A DNA stretch of 64,000 bases from Sphingobacteriales bacterium (GCA_016718845.1 JADKCK010000008.1:118401-182400), one strand, 5' to 3'; positions 1 through 8,732 are shown, numbered from the stretch's first letter. The notes: generated by a model not told the origin, from the letters alone. Translations and numbers: made by a program.

Positions 1-904
1 AAGGGGGTAAGGTAGGTTTTATACCACCCAACGAGGGGTTGCCTGTTGATAAGATGAGTTTAACATCTGTCCAATCTTCGCCCGATTGTTGTTGTACATT
101 GGCTTTGTATTGTAGGTTAATGGGCTGCGAGATATTTTTTGCTCGCACATCGTAGGTGGCATACCACGATGCCTCTTGCACCAAATAACTAATGGTAAAT
201 TGGGCTGTTGAGGGTGCATTAGCCGTTACTATTACGTGTATTTCGGAGGTTTGTTTGTTTTTACGCTCGTTTAGTTCTGCCAATTGTTTATCAATTTTGG
301 CTATGGTATCGTTTAGTTGTTGTATGGTGGTTAGCAAATCAATCATTTTTAATTGGGTTTGCTGCATTTGTGTGCTTTGGTAGGCTATTACTTCGCGCAA
401 ATCGGCGGCTTTCATGCCTGCATTGCTTCCACCAACTGTTTGGTTTTTGTTGAGCAAAGCTTGTTCGTTTTTACACACTTCTAAGCCCACATTTTGTAGT
501 CGGCGTTTATCCATTAGTTGCTTTTGGGTAGTTTTTAGTTGTTCTACCTCGCTACGCGGTTTTTGTTCTTCGAGGTAGTTTATTTGGTGCTGCACCGATA
601 GAATGGTAAACGCCCCGTCGCCTTTTACCTGTATGCTTTGTGGGTCTATTTGGGGCGATATCCCCCTAAAAACCAATTCTGTTTTACCCAAATCGAGGGT
701 AGTAAGTGCATTACGCGTTACTTGTGCGCCTTGCAAAAACACCGTAACCCCCATAATATTCGAGGGTACAACTTTTGGCGGAGTAATGGTGTGTGCCTGT
801 GCAACCATGCTTAGGCAAAGGAAGGTAAAAAATAGCTTTGAGTACGGGGGGGTGGGGCAGGGTGGGTTAAAAGTTGTAAATTGTAAGTGGTAAATGGTGT
901 GCAT
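1..904 (-). CDS. DUF4140/DUF4139 (MuiA-like) exported protein, C-terminus beyond window edge
   Basis: An open minus-strand frame runs from an ATG at 904 to the window edge, giving 301 codons. After a Pro/Cys-rich N-terminus there is a hydrophobic signal-like stretch (about residues 23-37, ending MVAQAH). Next comes a DUF4140-like region (VTVFLQGAQVTR, then GISPQIDPQSIQVKG), a Gln-rich probable coiled coil, and the start of a DUF4139 domain (ISYLVQEASWYATYDVR, GEDWTDVKLILSTGNP). The family is known as mucoidy-inhibitor MuiA-like; its biochemical role is not established. The signal region resembles those of the next two minus-strand genes. A C7 run (846-852) lies just before it, so the exact N-terminus is uncertain and could vary by slippage. 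Confidence 0.85.
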   Translation of the reverse strand, partial: MHTIYHLQFTTFNPPCPTPPYSKLFFTFLCLSMVAQAHTITPPKVVPSNIMGVTVFLQGAQVTRNALTTLDLGKTELVFRGISPQIDPQSIQVKGDGAFTILSVQHQINYLEEQKPRSEVEQLKTTQKQLMDKRRLQNVGLEVCKNEQALLNKNQTVGGSNAGMKAADLREVIAYQSTQMQQTQLKMIDLLTTIQQLNDTIAKIDKQLAELNERKNKQTSEIHVIVTANAPSTAQFTISYLVQEASWYATYDVRAKNISQPINLQYKANVQQQSGEDWTDVKLILSTGNPSLGGIKPTLPP

Positions 905-974
905 GTGAAAGTTTATTACCACAAGGGCATGTTTTTGTCCCCGGCATTATGTAAGTTGTAAAGGGCAAGGGGGC

Positions 975-992
975 GGGGGGGGGGGGGGGGGG
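975..992. repeat. 18-base G homopolymer
   Basis: An uninterrupted run of 18 G follows one C and four more G. It abuts the TAA stop (993-995) of the upstream minus-strand gene and lies 70 bases before the start of the MuiA-like gene. Runs of this length are unstable in replication and hard to sequence, so the exact length should not be trusted. Confidence 0.95.
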
Positions 993-1442
993 TTAAAAAA
1001 TGGTGCACCACAAGGGCATATTGCGTATGTCGTAGTGGTTGTAGGTATAGCCTGTACTTGTTTCGTCAGGTTGCATTAAAGGTACTTTGTAAGCCAAATA
1101 ACAACCCCTAAAAGTATCAGGATAGCTGGAAGATTCAGCTATCTGCATATCTACAAAAGTAATTTTGCCAGCCCTTACCAACACTTTGTCCGTTTGTTGG
1201 CTGTCATAGCCTACCAAAGATGCTTTCACCGAATACTCGCCCGCAGGAATGGGTTTTATGGAGTAATAGCCCTCAAAATCGGTTTGTGCGGCTGCCATTG
1301 AGCCATTTACTATAAGGCTCACATTTACAAACGGCAAAGGTTCGCCACTTTTTGCATCGGTTATTTTACCTTGTATTTCGCCGGTTTGTGCCTGTGCAAT
1401 AATGCTTAGGCAGAGGAATAGAGAGAAGAAAAGTGTTTTCAT
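993..1442 (-). CDS. Short secreted protein with carboxypeptidase-regulatory-like domain
   Basis: This is a 149-residue protein with a signal peptide (MKTLFFSLFLCLSIIAQAQT) followed by one CarboxypepD_reg-like beta-sandwich (GEIQGKITDAKSGEPLPFVNV, then GYYSIKPIPAGEYSVKASLVGYDSQQ). It ends with about 40 residues without a recognisable domain. The first 110 residues and the upstream DNA closely match the start of the neighbouring vWA protein (1491-3404). It therefore looks like a partial duplicate that kept only the signal and the first domain. Such domains usually sit at the N-terminus of larger surface proteins; a stand-alone copy has no assigned function. The stop codon is followed at once by the G18 tract. 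Confidence 0.75.
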   Translation of the reverse strand: MKTLFFSLFLCLSIIAQAQTGEIQGKITDAKSGEPLPFVNVSLIVNGSMAAAQTDFEGYYSIKPIPAGEYSVKASLVGYDSQQTDKVLVRAGKITFVDMQIAESSSYPDTFRGCYLAYKVPLMQPDETSTGYTYNHYDIRNMPLWCTIF

Positions 1443-1461
1443 GGATGATGAATTGAAAATG
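1360..1461. repeat. Duplicated signal-peptide cassette, copy 1
   Basis: About 100 bases, covering the 5' leader, start codon, signal peptide and first strand of the regulatory domain, are almost identical to 3323-3424. The only differences are a few substitutions. This supports a recent local duplication or gene conversion between the two genes. Confidence 0.85.
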
Positions 1462-1490
1462 GTGATTTGTAAAACTATAACATTGTAGCA

Positions 1491-3404
1491 TTATGGTTTT
1501 AATTGTTTAGCTTTTTCTACCAATTGCACAAAATCTTTTCGGTAGTTTTCTTTGTCTTCGCCTATGGCATTTTTTGCTAACAACAATACGGTATCCCAAT
1601 TGGTTTGTTTGGTAAATTTAGAGTTGTTTAGTTGCATAGCAAACAAAGCAACCGACGAGGCAAAACGGAAATTACTACTTGTTTGGTCTAAAGGTTGAGG
1701 GTTAAATGCTACCTCTTGTACCATTTCTACGCTTTTGTTTCCTTGCGGGCGTTTGTACCTAAACTTTATGGTCATTAGGTCGGTGCTTTGTGTAGCTGTT
1801 TTTGAGGTAGTAGTTTCTTGATACTTCAATGGAGTAATAGGCTTTACAAACTCGGACTCTATGCCTACCGGAATAATTTCGTAAAAAGCCGTAACGGTAT
1901 GCCCCATGCCTAATTCGCCTGCATCTTTGGTATCATCTGCAAAATCTTCGGCAGCCAATAGGCGGTTTTCGTAACCCACCAAACGGTAAGCCTGCACTTT
2001 GGTTGGATTAAACTCCAGTTGTAGTTTTACATCTTTGGCAATAGGCACTAATGTTCCGCCCATTTCTTTCACCAAGGTTTTTTTAGCCTCGTTTATGTTA
2101 TCAATATAGGCATAGTTACCGTTTCCTTTATCGGCAATGCCCTCTAGCATATTGTCTTTGTAATTGCCCATGCCATAGCCCAAACAAGTGATAAAAACGC
2201 CTGTTTTTCGTTTGTCTTCAATCAGTTTAAACAGTTCGGCATTCGATGAAGCGCCCACATTAAAATCGCCATCGGTGGCTAAAATAACCCGATTATTACC
2301 ACCTGTTAAAAAGTTTTTTTGGGCGATACTATACGCCAATTCAATACCAGCACCGCCTGCCGTCGAGCCACCTGCCTGTAATTTATCTATGGCGGCTAAA
2401 ATAGTTGCTTTGTCGCTACCACTTGTCGAGGGTAATACTTCGCCTGCTGCACCCGCATACACCACAATGGCAATGCGGTCTTGTGGGCGCAATTGATTAA
2501 CCAACAAATGCAACGACGCTTTAACCAATGGCAACTTATTTTCATTGCTCATAGAACCCGACACATCTATCAAAAACACTAAGTTACTGGCTGGTAATCT
2601 TTCTGTTTCAACGCGTTTGCCTTGCATGCCAATCATTAGCAATTGGTGTTGCGGGTTCCAGGGGCAGCTCGACAATTCGGTGGTAAAACTAAATGGGTGT
2701 GTGGTTTTAGGATTTGGATAATCGTACTCAAAATAGTTCACAAACTCCTCCGCCCGAACAGAGCCAATAGGTGGTATTTGGTCATCATTTAAATAACGCC
2801 TTGCATTGCTGTACGAAGCCCTATCTACATCGATAGAAAAGGTAGAGAGTGGGTTTTGGGTGGCTGTTAAAAACTCGTTTTCGATAATTGGCGAGTAGCT
2901 TTCGGTATTATGGTCTTCGTCTTTGGGTTCAAGGTTTTTTTTCTTACCCTTTTTAAGGTGTTGGCTCGGTGCTTTTCCGTCAATATAGTAAGCCGTGCTT
3001 GTATTGCGCGAACCTCGTATTTTTTGAGTGCCATATGATGATTTAAGTGAGCGGGGTGTCCCCAAACCAACAATTAATACGTCATTTAGTGACCTTGTGT
3101 CTTCCGATAGCTGAATATTCACAATAGTAATTGAGTCAGCCTTTACCAACACTTTGTTTATTTGTTGAGTGTTGTAGCCTGTATAGGATACATTAATCGA
3201 ATACTCGCCTGCGGGAACTTTTACTATGTAATTGCCGTCAATGTCAGTTACGTAGCCAAAAAATTGCTGATGTGCCGTTACTCTGATAGCTGCACCTACT
3301 AGCACTTCGCCCGAAGCATCGGTTACTTTACCTTGTATTTCGCCGGTTTGTGCCTGTGCAATAATGCTTAGGCAGAGGAATAGAGAGATGAGAAGTGTTT
3401 TCAT
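1491..3404 (-). CDS. YfbK-like vWA protein with N-terminal carboxypeptidase-regulatory domain
   Basis: The ATG at 3404 is chosen because it gives a perfect signal peptide (MKTLLISLFLCLSIIAQAQT) and matches the paralogue at 1442; an upstream start would add 16 non-signal residues. The protein has 637 residues. In order it carries a CarboxypepD_reg-like domain (about 20-110), a linker, the YfbK-type N-terminal segment (FSIDVDRASYSNARRYLND), a vWA domain with an intact MIDAS motif (LIDVSGSMS) and later ATDGDFN, and a C-terminal DUF3520-like region (QLEFNPTKVQAYRLVGYENR). YfbK-like proteins are exported or envelope proteins that probably bind partners through a metal ion. The partner cannot be inferred here. 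Confidence 0.88.
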   Translation of the reverse strand: MKTLLISLFLCLSIIAQAQTGEIQGKVTDASGEVLVGAAIRVTAHQQFFGYVTDIDGNYIVKVPAGEYSINVSYTGYNTQQINKVLVKADSITIVNIQLSEDTRSLNDVLIVGLGTPRSLKSSYGTQKIRGSRNTSTAYYIDGKAPSQHLKKGKKKNLEPKDEDHNTESYSPIIENEFLTATQNPLSTFSIDVDRASYSNARRYLNDDQIPPIGSVRAEEFVNYFEYDYPNPKTTHPFSFTTELSSCPWNPQHQLLMIGMQGKRVETERLPASNLVFLIDVSGSMSNENKLPLVKASLHLLVNQLRPQDRIAIVVYAGAAGEVLPSTSGSDKATILAAIDKLQAGGSTAGGAGIELAYSIAQKNFLTGGNNRVILATDGDFNVGASSNAELFKLIEDKRKTGVFITCLGYGMGNYKDNMLEGIADKGNGNYAYIDNINEAKKTLVKEMGGTLVPIAKDVKLQLEFNPTKVQAYRLVGYENRLLAAEDFADDTKDAGELGMGHTVTAFYEIIPVGIESEFVKPITPLKYQETTTSKTATQSTDLMTIKFRYKRPQGNKSVEMVQEVAFNPQPLDQTSSNFRFASSVALFAMQLNNSKFTKQTNWDTVLLLAKNAIGEDKENYRKDFVQLVEKAKQLKP

Positions 3405-3424
3405 GGATGATGAATTGAAAATGA
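3323..3424. repeat. Duplicated signal-peptide cassette, copy 2
   Basis: This is the counterpart of 1360-1461. Leader, start and signal-peptide coding sequence are shared nearly base for base. The similarity stops upstream of about 3424 and inside the regulatory domain. Confidence 0.85.
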
Positions 3425-3627
3425 TGAATAAAATGGTTGATTGATGGAGCAAAGATAGTAACTTGTTTTTGTGTAAAAAAATAGAAATTTTGCCGTTTAT
3501 CGCACCTTTTTATTTGCTGTAAAAAAAAGTTTCGCCCCGACAAAATAAATTAGCTACTTATTGCGTCTAATAGGCAGACGACAATTAAGCGTTACCTTAT
3601 TTATCTTTCATCAAAAAAATTTATCCC

Positions 3628-4443
3628 ATGCAATTACGCAAAAGTGTTTTATTGTTTGTGTTGCTGTTGGCGAGTATGCCCTTTGCTATGGCGCAAACTC
3701 AAGCCGCTGCACCGCCCAAATTTGACCCCGAAAAACGAGCCGAAAAAGCGACGGAACGAATGACCCAAGATTTGCAATTATCGCCCGAACAAGCTGCCAA
3801 AGTAAAGGTTATTAACGAGCAATATGCCCAAAAAGAAAAAGCATTGCACGACAACGCCCAAAAACAACGCGAAGAAAAGAAAGCTTTGTTCGATGCCAAA
3901 CAAAAAGAAATTGAGCAAGTGCTAACACCCCAACAACGCCAAAAACAACAAGCCCAACGCCAACAGTTTGAAGAACGTAGAAACGAAATGAAAGGCGAAC
4001 GTAGGGGTGAGAGGAGAGATGGACGTAGAGACGAGATGCGAGAACGCGCCGAGAAAATGCGCAACATGCCTCCCGAAGAACGCGCCCAACAAATGACCGA
4101 CCGTATGAGCAAAAAACTACAGTTGGACGAGCAAAAAACGAAACAACTAAGCGGCATAAACGAGTATTTTATGCAAAGACGCAACAAAATACACCAAGAT
4201 GCCACGCTTAGTAAAGAGCAAAAAATGCAACAAATGAAAGCAGCTATGGACGAAAAAGAGCAAAAGCTAAAAGGCTTGCTTTCGCCCGAGCAGTATCAAC
4301 GCCACCAAGAAGCGGTAAAACGCATGGAAGAACGCCGCTCGGACATGCCACCGCGTAGGGGTCGTTTTGATAAGCCACCTATGCCAAATGGCAATCAACC
4401 ACGCAACGAAATGCCTCCTCCTCCTCCATCACCCAAAAATTAA
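3628..4443 (+). CDS. Periplasmic Spy/DUF4890-like helical protein
   Basis: This 271-residue protein has a clear signal peptide (cleavage after AMAQ). The rest is extremely rich in Lys, Arg, Glu and Gln. Two related segments (RAEKATERMTQDLQLSPEQ near residue 37 and RAQQMTDRMSKKLQLDEQK near 150) each precede a long predicted helix. This pattern is typical of CpxP/Spy-type or DUF4890 periplasmic proteins, a family that includes envelope-stress chaperones. The tail is Pro-rich (PPPPPSPKN). The gene stands alone on the plus strand between two minus-strand genes and ends at a strong terminator. The family call rests on composition and the repeated LxLsxxQ motif, so chaperone function is an inference. 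Confidence 0.7.
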   Translation: MQLRKSVLLFVLLLASMPFAMAQTQAAAPPKFDPEKRAEKATERMTQDLQLSPEQAAKVKVINEQYAQKEKALHDNAQKQREEKKALFDAKQKEIEQVLTPQQRQKQQAQRQQFEERRNEMKGERRGERRDGRRDEMRERAEKMRNMPPEERAQQMTDRMSKKLQLDEQKTKQLSGINEYFMQRRNKIHQDATLSKEQKMQQMKAAMDEKEQKLKGLLSPEQYQRHQEAVKRMEERRSDMPPRRGRFDKPPMPNGNQPRNEMPPPPPSPKN

Positions 4444-4447
4444 AACT

Positions 4448-4485
4448 AAAAAACACCTGCTACCATTGCGTAGCAGGTGTTTTTT
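4448..4485. terminator. Bidirectional intrinsic terminator
   Basis: The arms ACACCTGCTAC and GTAGCAGGTGT pair around a six-base loop, with A-runs and T-runs on opposite sides. It lies 5 bases after the stop of the Spy-like gene and 21 bases from the end of the convergent gene at 4506, so it can serve both. Confidence 0.9.
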
Positions 4486-4505
4486 GATGGCACAAGGTGT
4501 AGCGC

Positions 4506-6890
4506 TTATCTTTTTGCTATTTTGGTTATGGTATACCCTTCTTGTGAATTGCCAATTTGCAAAACGTAAACACCTGCGGGCAGTTCGTTGCCCCATGTCC
4601 AGGTGTTTAATCCGGGTACAAGTGTTTTTTCTGTTTGTTGTCTGCCCCAAACATCGTACAAAATAGCTTTGGTTGTGCTTATGGTACTTTTTAGATTAGT
4701 GTGTATGGTTATGGTGTTATCAAACGGATTTGGGTAGGCATATAACACAACTGCCTGATTATCAACACTTGGTGTACCTAATGGCTGGTTGATGATGGTA
4801 AATTTATCTATTGCCACGTCTATAAAATCGGCACTATTGGTTGAGGTGGCAGCCACCACAAATTGCCAATTGGCAGTAGCTGTGGGCAGGGCAATAGGTA
4901 GATTTATGTGGCTCCAATGCCCTAGGTTTAGGCTATCGAGTGGGGTGCTGGGTAGCTCGTAGGCGGTAGCTCCGTCGCTCAAATAAAACCTAACGGTGCC
5001 TGTTTGTGGGCTACTGTTGCAATACCAAAAATCGAATTGCAGGGTGGCGTTGGTGGCTCCATTTAAGTTAAATGGTGGCGATGTAATTTGGGTGGTGCCG
5101 CCATCAAGGTCGTTATCTTCTACGTTGGTAGTTTCGTTGCCGGTTACATAGCACCAATTACCAAAGTCGGTGGGGCTATCGGCAGCGGGGTTACAAGCCA
5201 CATCGCCCCAAAGTGTGCCTTGCGGAATGGCTCGTATCCAAGCTCCTGTTACGTCTGGGGTGTTGTTTATTGTCCAACCTAAATCTTTGTAAAAATCGTC
5301 GTAGTAGCCGCGTTGTAAATAAATGGTTTGGGTGCTGTTGGCATTGTTCAGCAATTGATTATCCAATACAAGCGGCAAATATCCCCATTTGTGTACTATT
5401 ATTTGGTAGTTGTCGGCAAACAAATTGGGGGCATTGGCTATACCTGCCATGTTTGTTGTTTGATTTTGTACGCCCTCGTTGTTGTTGGTTGCCCACGAGT
5501 TGCGCACCTCAACAAGGGCATTGTTGATAGTTGCCCCATTGGTGGCATCTAAAACGGTTAAGGCGTAGTTAAATGCCGTTGCGGGCTGCAATTGCACATC
5601 AAGTTGGGTAATTTGAGCCGTGTTTAGCACCACATTATCTACAGTTAGTGGTTCGTAGCCATACTTGTAAAAACCGATGCTATAAGTACCTTCGTTGGCG
5701 GTTCCGGTTTTGTAGTTACCATTAAATTGGCTTTGTTTGGTGGCAGATGTGCCGTTTATAGTAACGGTTACGTCGGCAATAGGTGTGCCGTTGGCGGCAT
5801 TGGTGATGATACCTTGCAAATAGGCAGCACGTTTGTAGGTTGGGCGAGTGATAAACATGCCCTCTTGTCGGTCGGAGCCAAGCAAAATACCCGATGCAAA
5901 ATACGGATAAACGCCCCAACAGCCCGCCGACCCCATACCACTAAACGGCGAGGTGTCGTAATATTCGGTTTCTACTAAGGCATCGGGTTGGTGGGCATCA
6001 ATTATTTTCATACCCTCTACGTAGTACGACATCACCACAAAATCGTTTTGTACATGCACATTATGCGGCATGGCTGCGGTGCCAATGGCGGCTTTATAGC
6101 GGTCGGTTTCTTTAATGTCCGATAGGTCGGAGATGTTGTAGGCGGTTAAAAAGGCATCGTTTTTTTCGTCGGCAACAAAGGCATGTTGGCTATTGTCCGA
6201 CAACCAAACATTGTGCGTAAATGCCGATGTGGTAGTTTGGGTAGCCAACAAAACAGGATTTTGTTTATCGGATACATCAACAACGGCAAACTGCCCGGCA
6301 TAAATTTCGGCGGTATACATTATGTTGTTTCGCACAAAGGCATCATGTACATAATTGGCGGCATACTCGCCCACAAATACGGGCTGCATGGGGTTGGGGT
6401 TAAGGTCAAACATCAACACGCCGCGCTCGTTGGTGGGTATGGTACCTGCATAGTTGCGATAGCCCATAATGTATAGGTATCCAAATTCATCTACCCAAAC
6501 CGTATGGGCAGATTTTATGCCGCCATTGTAAGTAAAATGTACGGTGTCGATGGTTGCAGGTAGGTTTTGCAAGTCTATAATCAACACACCTTCGTCTACC
6601 TCGTTGGTTATGTAGGCATAGTGTTGCCATGTTTTTAGCTCGCGCCAGTTGTTAAACGGACCCGGCACAAATTGCACTTCTTGCGGTTGTGCAGGGTTCG
6701 ATAAATCGACAATAGATGTGCCCGATTTTACGCCAACTAAGGCGTACTCTGTGCCATTGGGTGCAGTGTAGCCCCATATTGAGCTTAAACCGTCGGGGTA
6801 ATACAGTTGGCTTACCAACTCCATTTGTTGTTGGGCAGTGGCAGTGCAAAACGATACTACAAGTAAAAAAAAAGACAGTAATGGTTTCAT
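4506..6890 (-). CDS. Choice-of-anchor B family (LVIVD repeat) protein with T9SS sorting domain
   Basis: The protein has 794 residues. A signal peptide (ending CTATAQ) is followed by an LVIVD-type beta-propeller of about 330 residues (GTSIVDLSNPAQPQEV, GVLIIDLQNLP, FAVVDVSDKQNPVLL, GMKIIDAHQPDALV), which defines the choice-of-anchor B family. Two carboxypeptidase-regulatory-like domains follow (LQGIITNAANGTPIADVTV and a second starting about residue 440), then a jelly-roll-like region (about 540-690). The C-terminal T9SS type A sorting domain contains YPNPFDNTITI and ends PAGVYVLQI then TITKIAKR. It should be exported by the Sec system, then sent to the surface or released by T9SS. The ligand is unknown. 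Confidence 0.88.
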   Translation of the reverse strand: MKPLLSFFLLVVSFCTATAQQQMELVSQLYYPDGLSSIWGYTAPNGTEYALVGVKSGTSIVDLSNPAQPQEVQFVPGPFNNWRELKTWQHYAYITNEVDEGVLIIDLQNLPATIDTVHFTYNGGIKSAHTVWVDEFGYLYIMGYRNYAGTIPTNERGVLMFDLNPNPMQPVFVGEYAANYVHDAFVRNNIMYTAEIYAGQFAVVDVSDKQNPVLLATQTTTSAFTHNVWLSDNSQHAFVADEKNDAFLTAYNISDLSDIKETDRYKAAIGTAAMPHNVHVQNDFVVMSYYVEGMKIIDAHQPDALVETEYYDTSPFSGMGSAGCWGVYPYFASGILLGSDRQEGMFITRPTYKRAAYLQGIITNAANGTPIADVTVTINGTSATKQSQFNGNYKTGTANEGTYSIGFYKYGYEPLTVDNVVLNTAQITQLDVQLQPATAFNYALTVLDATNGATINNALVEVRNSWATNNNEGVQNQTTNMAGIANAPNLFADNYQIIVHKWGYLPLVLDNQLLNNANSTQTIYLQRGYYDDFYKDLGWTINNTPDVTGAWIRAIPQGTLWGDVACNPAADSPTDFGNWCYVTGNETTNVEDNDLDGGTTQITSPPFNLNGATNATLQFDFWYCNSSPQTGTVRFYLSDGATAYELPSTPLDSLNLGHWSHINLPIALPTATANWQFVVAATSTNSADFIDVAIDKFTIINQPLGTPSVDNQAVVLYAYPNPFDNTITIHTNLKSTISTTKAILYDVWGRQQTEKTLVPGLNTWTWGNELPAGVYVLQIGNSQEGYTITKIAKR

Positions 6891-6934
6891 AAACAGGTAA
6901 TGCTAAATGGTAAAAAGGATTTAAATGTCAAAAG

Positions 6935-6970
6935 AAAATCGTGTAACCTTGGGCAAAGTTACACGATTTT
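6935..6970 (-). terminator. Intrinsic terminator of the small T9SS protein gene
   Basis: A perfect 13-bp stem (AAAATCGTGTAAC with GTTACACGATTTT) encloses a 10-base loop. On the minus strand the 3' arm ends in a T-rich tail. It lies 26 bases beyond the stop codon at 6996. Confidence 0.85.
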
Positions 6971-6995
6971 GGTGTTAGTTGTTGTGCTGTGTATT

Positions 6996-7439
6996 TTATC
7001 CTTTGTGGATAATGTACACGCGGTGAGAGGTAGGCAACGATATGCCATTTTGCACTACTACATAATACACCCCATTCGGATAAATAGAAGTGTCTATGCT
7101 TATACGTCCTTCGCCTGATGTTTGGTAAAGTACCTCGCCTAAGTGTGTGCGCAAGCTAATTTGCGACAAGGTGTTTACTTCTACATATAGTATATCATCG
7201 GCAGGGTTAGGATATATGTTTATGCCGTAGGGGTCTAATATATCCTCCACCACTACCACTCCTTGCGAGTACAAGGTATTTTGGTTGGCAGGTGTTGGCG
7301 TTGGTGTATTGCTGGTTGGGTTAGGTGCATAAGGAATAGGACTAGCGTTAAAGGCTGGTCGGTTTCCGTTTTGTGCAAAAACCGCTGTGGTAAAGGCTAT
7401 TGATAGCCACGCAAGTAATAATAAATTGCGAATATTCAT
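6996..7439 (-). CDS. Small secreted protein made of signal peptide, linker and T9SS sorting domain
   Basis: This is a 147-residue protein. A signal peptide (cleavage near TTAVFAQ) is followed by about 45 residues of Pro/Asn/Thr-rich linker (NPTSNTPTPTPANQ). The rest is a T9SS type A sorting domain (NIYPNPADDILYVEV, then YPNGVYYVVVQNG, ending HRVYIIHKG). There is no separate cargo domain, so the sorting domain itself is most of the mature protein. Its function cannot be assigned. It could be a minimal exported peptide or the remnant of a larger cargo protein. It has its own terminator and sits apart from its neighbours. Confidence 0.75.
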   Translation of the reverse strand: MNIRNLLLLAWLSIAFTTAVFAQNGNRPAFNASPIPYAPNPTSNTPTPTPANQNTLYSQGVVVVEDILDPYGINIYPNPADDILYVEVNTLSQISLRTHLGEVLYQTSGEGRISIDTSIYPNGVYYVVVQNGISLPTSHRVYIIHKG

Positions 7440-7708
7440 GATTTAGGTTGTTTTGGGTTATCGGGTCATTTTGGGCTGTTTTCCATCGCAAATTTAAAAC
7501 TTTTTTTTGAACTAACCAAAAACATTTTTTTCGATTTTCCACCCATTTTTAAACCCTTGTACCAATACAGTTGTTTGATTGTTAATGTATAAACGCCTAT
7601 TTTATAACTACTTTCGGGCATCGATTAACAAAAAAAAGATAGCCCCAAAAAAAGGTTTCCGAAAAAAAGGGGGTTTAAACTTACTAAAAACTCTTTTTTT
7701 TTGCCAAA

Positions 7709-8413
7709 TTAACTTAGTTGAGCATCAAATAATTGGGCAAAATGGTTTTTTATGTGTTGTTTTACGCCTTCCATATCTATCAAATTTACGTTTAACTCTT
7801 GGCACATAGATGTCACCTTTTTGTCTTTAATACCACAAGGCACAATTTGGTCGAAATAATGCAACGAGTTATTTACGTTTAGCGCCCAGCCGTGCATAGT
7901 TACCCAGCGGCTACAGCGTATGCCCATGGCGCAAATTTTGCGGGCGTTAGCAGGTGTTTCTGGTTCTATCCAAACACCTGTGGCATCGGCAAGGCGGTTA
8001 GCGGTAATGTTGTATTGTTGCAATGTTTTAATAATTACCTCTTCGCAGGTGCGCATAAAACGCGAAATATCGGTCATAAAATGGTGTAAATCCAAAATAG
8101 GATACACCACCACTTGCCCAGGCACATGGCAAGTTATATCGCCACCTCTATCTACTTTATAAAACGATACGCCTTGTTTTTCGATTTGTTGTTGGTTAAT
8201 TAACAAGTGTTCGTATTTGCCACTTGTGCCCAAAGTGTAGGTTGGCGGATGCTCGCAAAATACCAAATAGTTGGGCGTTAGGTGTTGTTGTTCGGGTGGT
8301 AGGTTGCGGTTGGCTAATTTCAAATCAATGGTTTGCCGATACAGGGTTTCTTGTTGCCGCCATGCTTGGGCATAATCAATCAAGCCCCAATCGAGTATTT
8401 GTACAGTTGGCAT
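7709..8413 (-). CDS. lipB: Octanoyl-[ACP]:protein N-octanoyltransferase
   Basis: LipB moves octanoate from acyl carrier protein to lipoyl domains of 2-oxoacid dehydrogenases and the glycine cleavage system, the first step of lipoate synthesis. The signature RGGDITCHVPGQVVVYP is present. So are the ARKICAMGI segment with the catalytic Lys and the IVPCGIKDKKVTSM segment with the acyl-carrying Cys. The start at 8413 (MPTVQILDWGLIDY) is preferred. The frame stays open for 52 more codons upstream, but these are a His/Ser-rich product of a tandem repeat. The protein has 234 residues, normal for the family. No lipA is in the window. Confidence 0.95.
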   Translation of the reverse strand: MPTVQILDWGLIDYAQAWRQQETLYRQTIDLKLANRNLPPEQQHLTPNYLVFCEHPPTYTLGTSGKYEHLLINQQQIEKQGVSFYKVDRGGDITCHVPGQVVVYPILDLHHFMTDISRFMRTCEEVIIKTLQQYNITANRLADATGVWIEPETPANARKICAMGIRCSRWVTMHGWALNVNNSLHYFDQIVPCGIKDKKVTSMCQELNVNLIDMEGVKQHIKNHFAQLFDAQLS

Positions 8414-8540
8414 TTGATGTGGAGATATTGCGATGTGGGGATGTGGTGAAGTAGCGATGTGGTGAAGTGGTGATATTGTGATGTGGTGATGTTGTGAAGT
8501 TGCGATGTGGGGATGTTGTGAAGTGGTGATGGAGCGAAAT
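8414..8540. repeat. 24-bp tandem repeat upstream of lipB
   Basis: About four to five imperfect 24-bp units are made of 8-base sub-units of the form GATGTGGT, GATGTGGG, GAAGTAGC and GATATTGT. The array ends 3 to 5 bases from the lipB start codon, so it occupies the leader or the promoter-proximal region. Because 24 is a multiple of three, it keeps reading frames open and creates a spurious N-terminal extension of lipB. Confidence 0.85.
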
Positions 8541-8732
8541 TGTAGAGACGTAGCACTGTTACGCCCCAAAGAACCGATACAACAGCAAATTTTTTAATGT
8601 GTAGTTTGCAAACTAAACGATAACAAATGCCATAGAACTGGCAGAAAATGGCTGTGTTCTCTGTGTTTCCGTTGTAAATAATATTGGGTGATTTGAGCAA
8701 CCATTTACTACTTTTCAATGTTTATATCACAC
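8541..8732. other. Spacer between the SAM hydrolase gene and the lipB repeat
   Basis: This is AT-rich non-coding sequence. I see no convincing gene, RNA or terminator in it. It should hold the lipB promoter on the minus strand. Confidence 0.5.

Noticed and set aside
603..893. Plus-strand frame at 603-893
   Set aside because: It is the antisense of the MuiA-like gene, which is continuous to the window edge with recognisable domains.
3699..4205. 168-codon minus-strand frame opposite the Spy-like gene
   Set aside because: It is the complement of Lys/Glu/Gln-rich codons giving a Ser/Cys/Leu-rich product, a common shadow.
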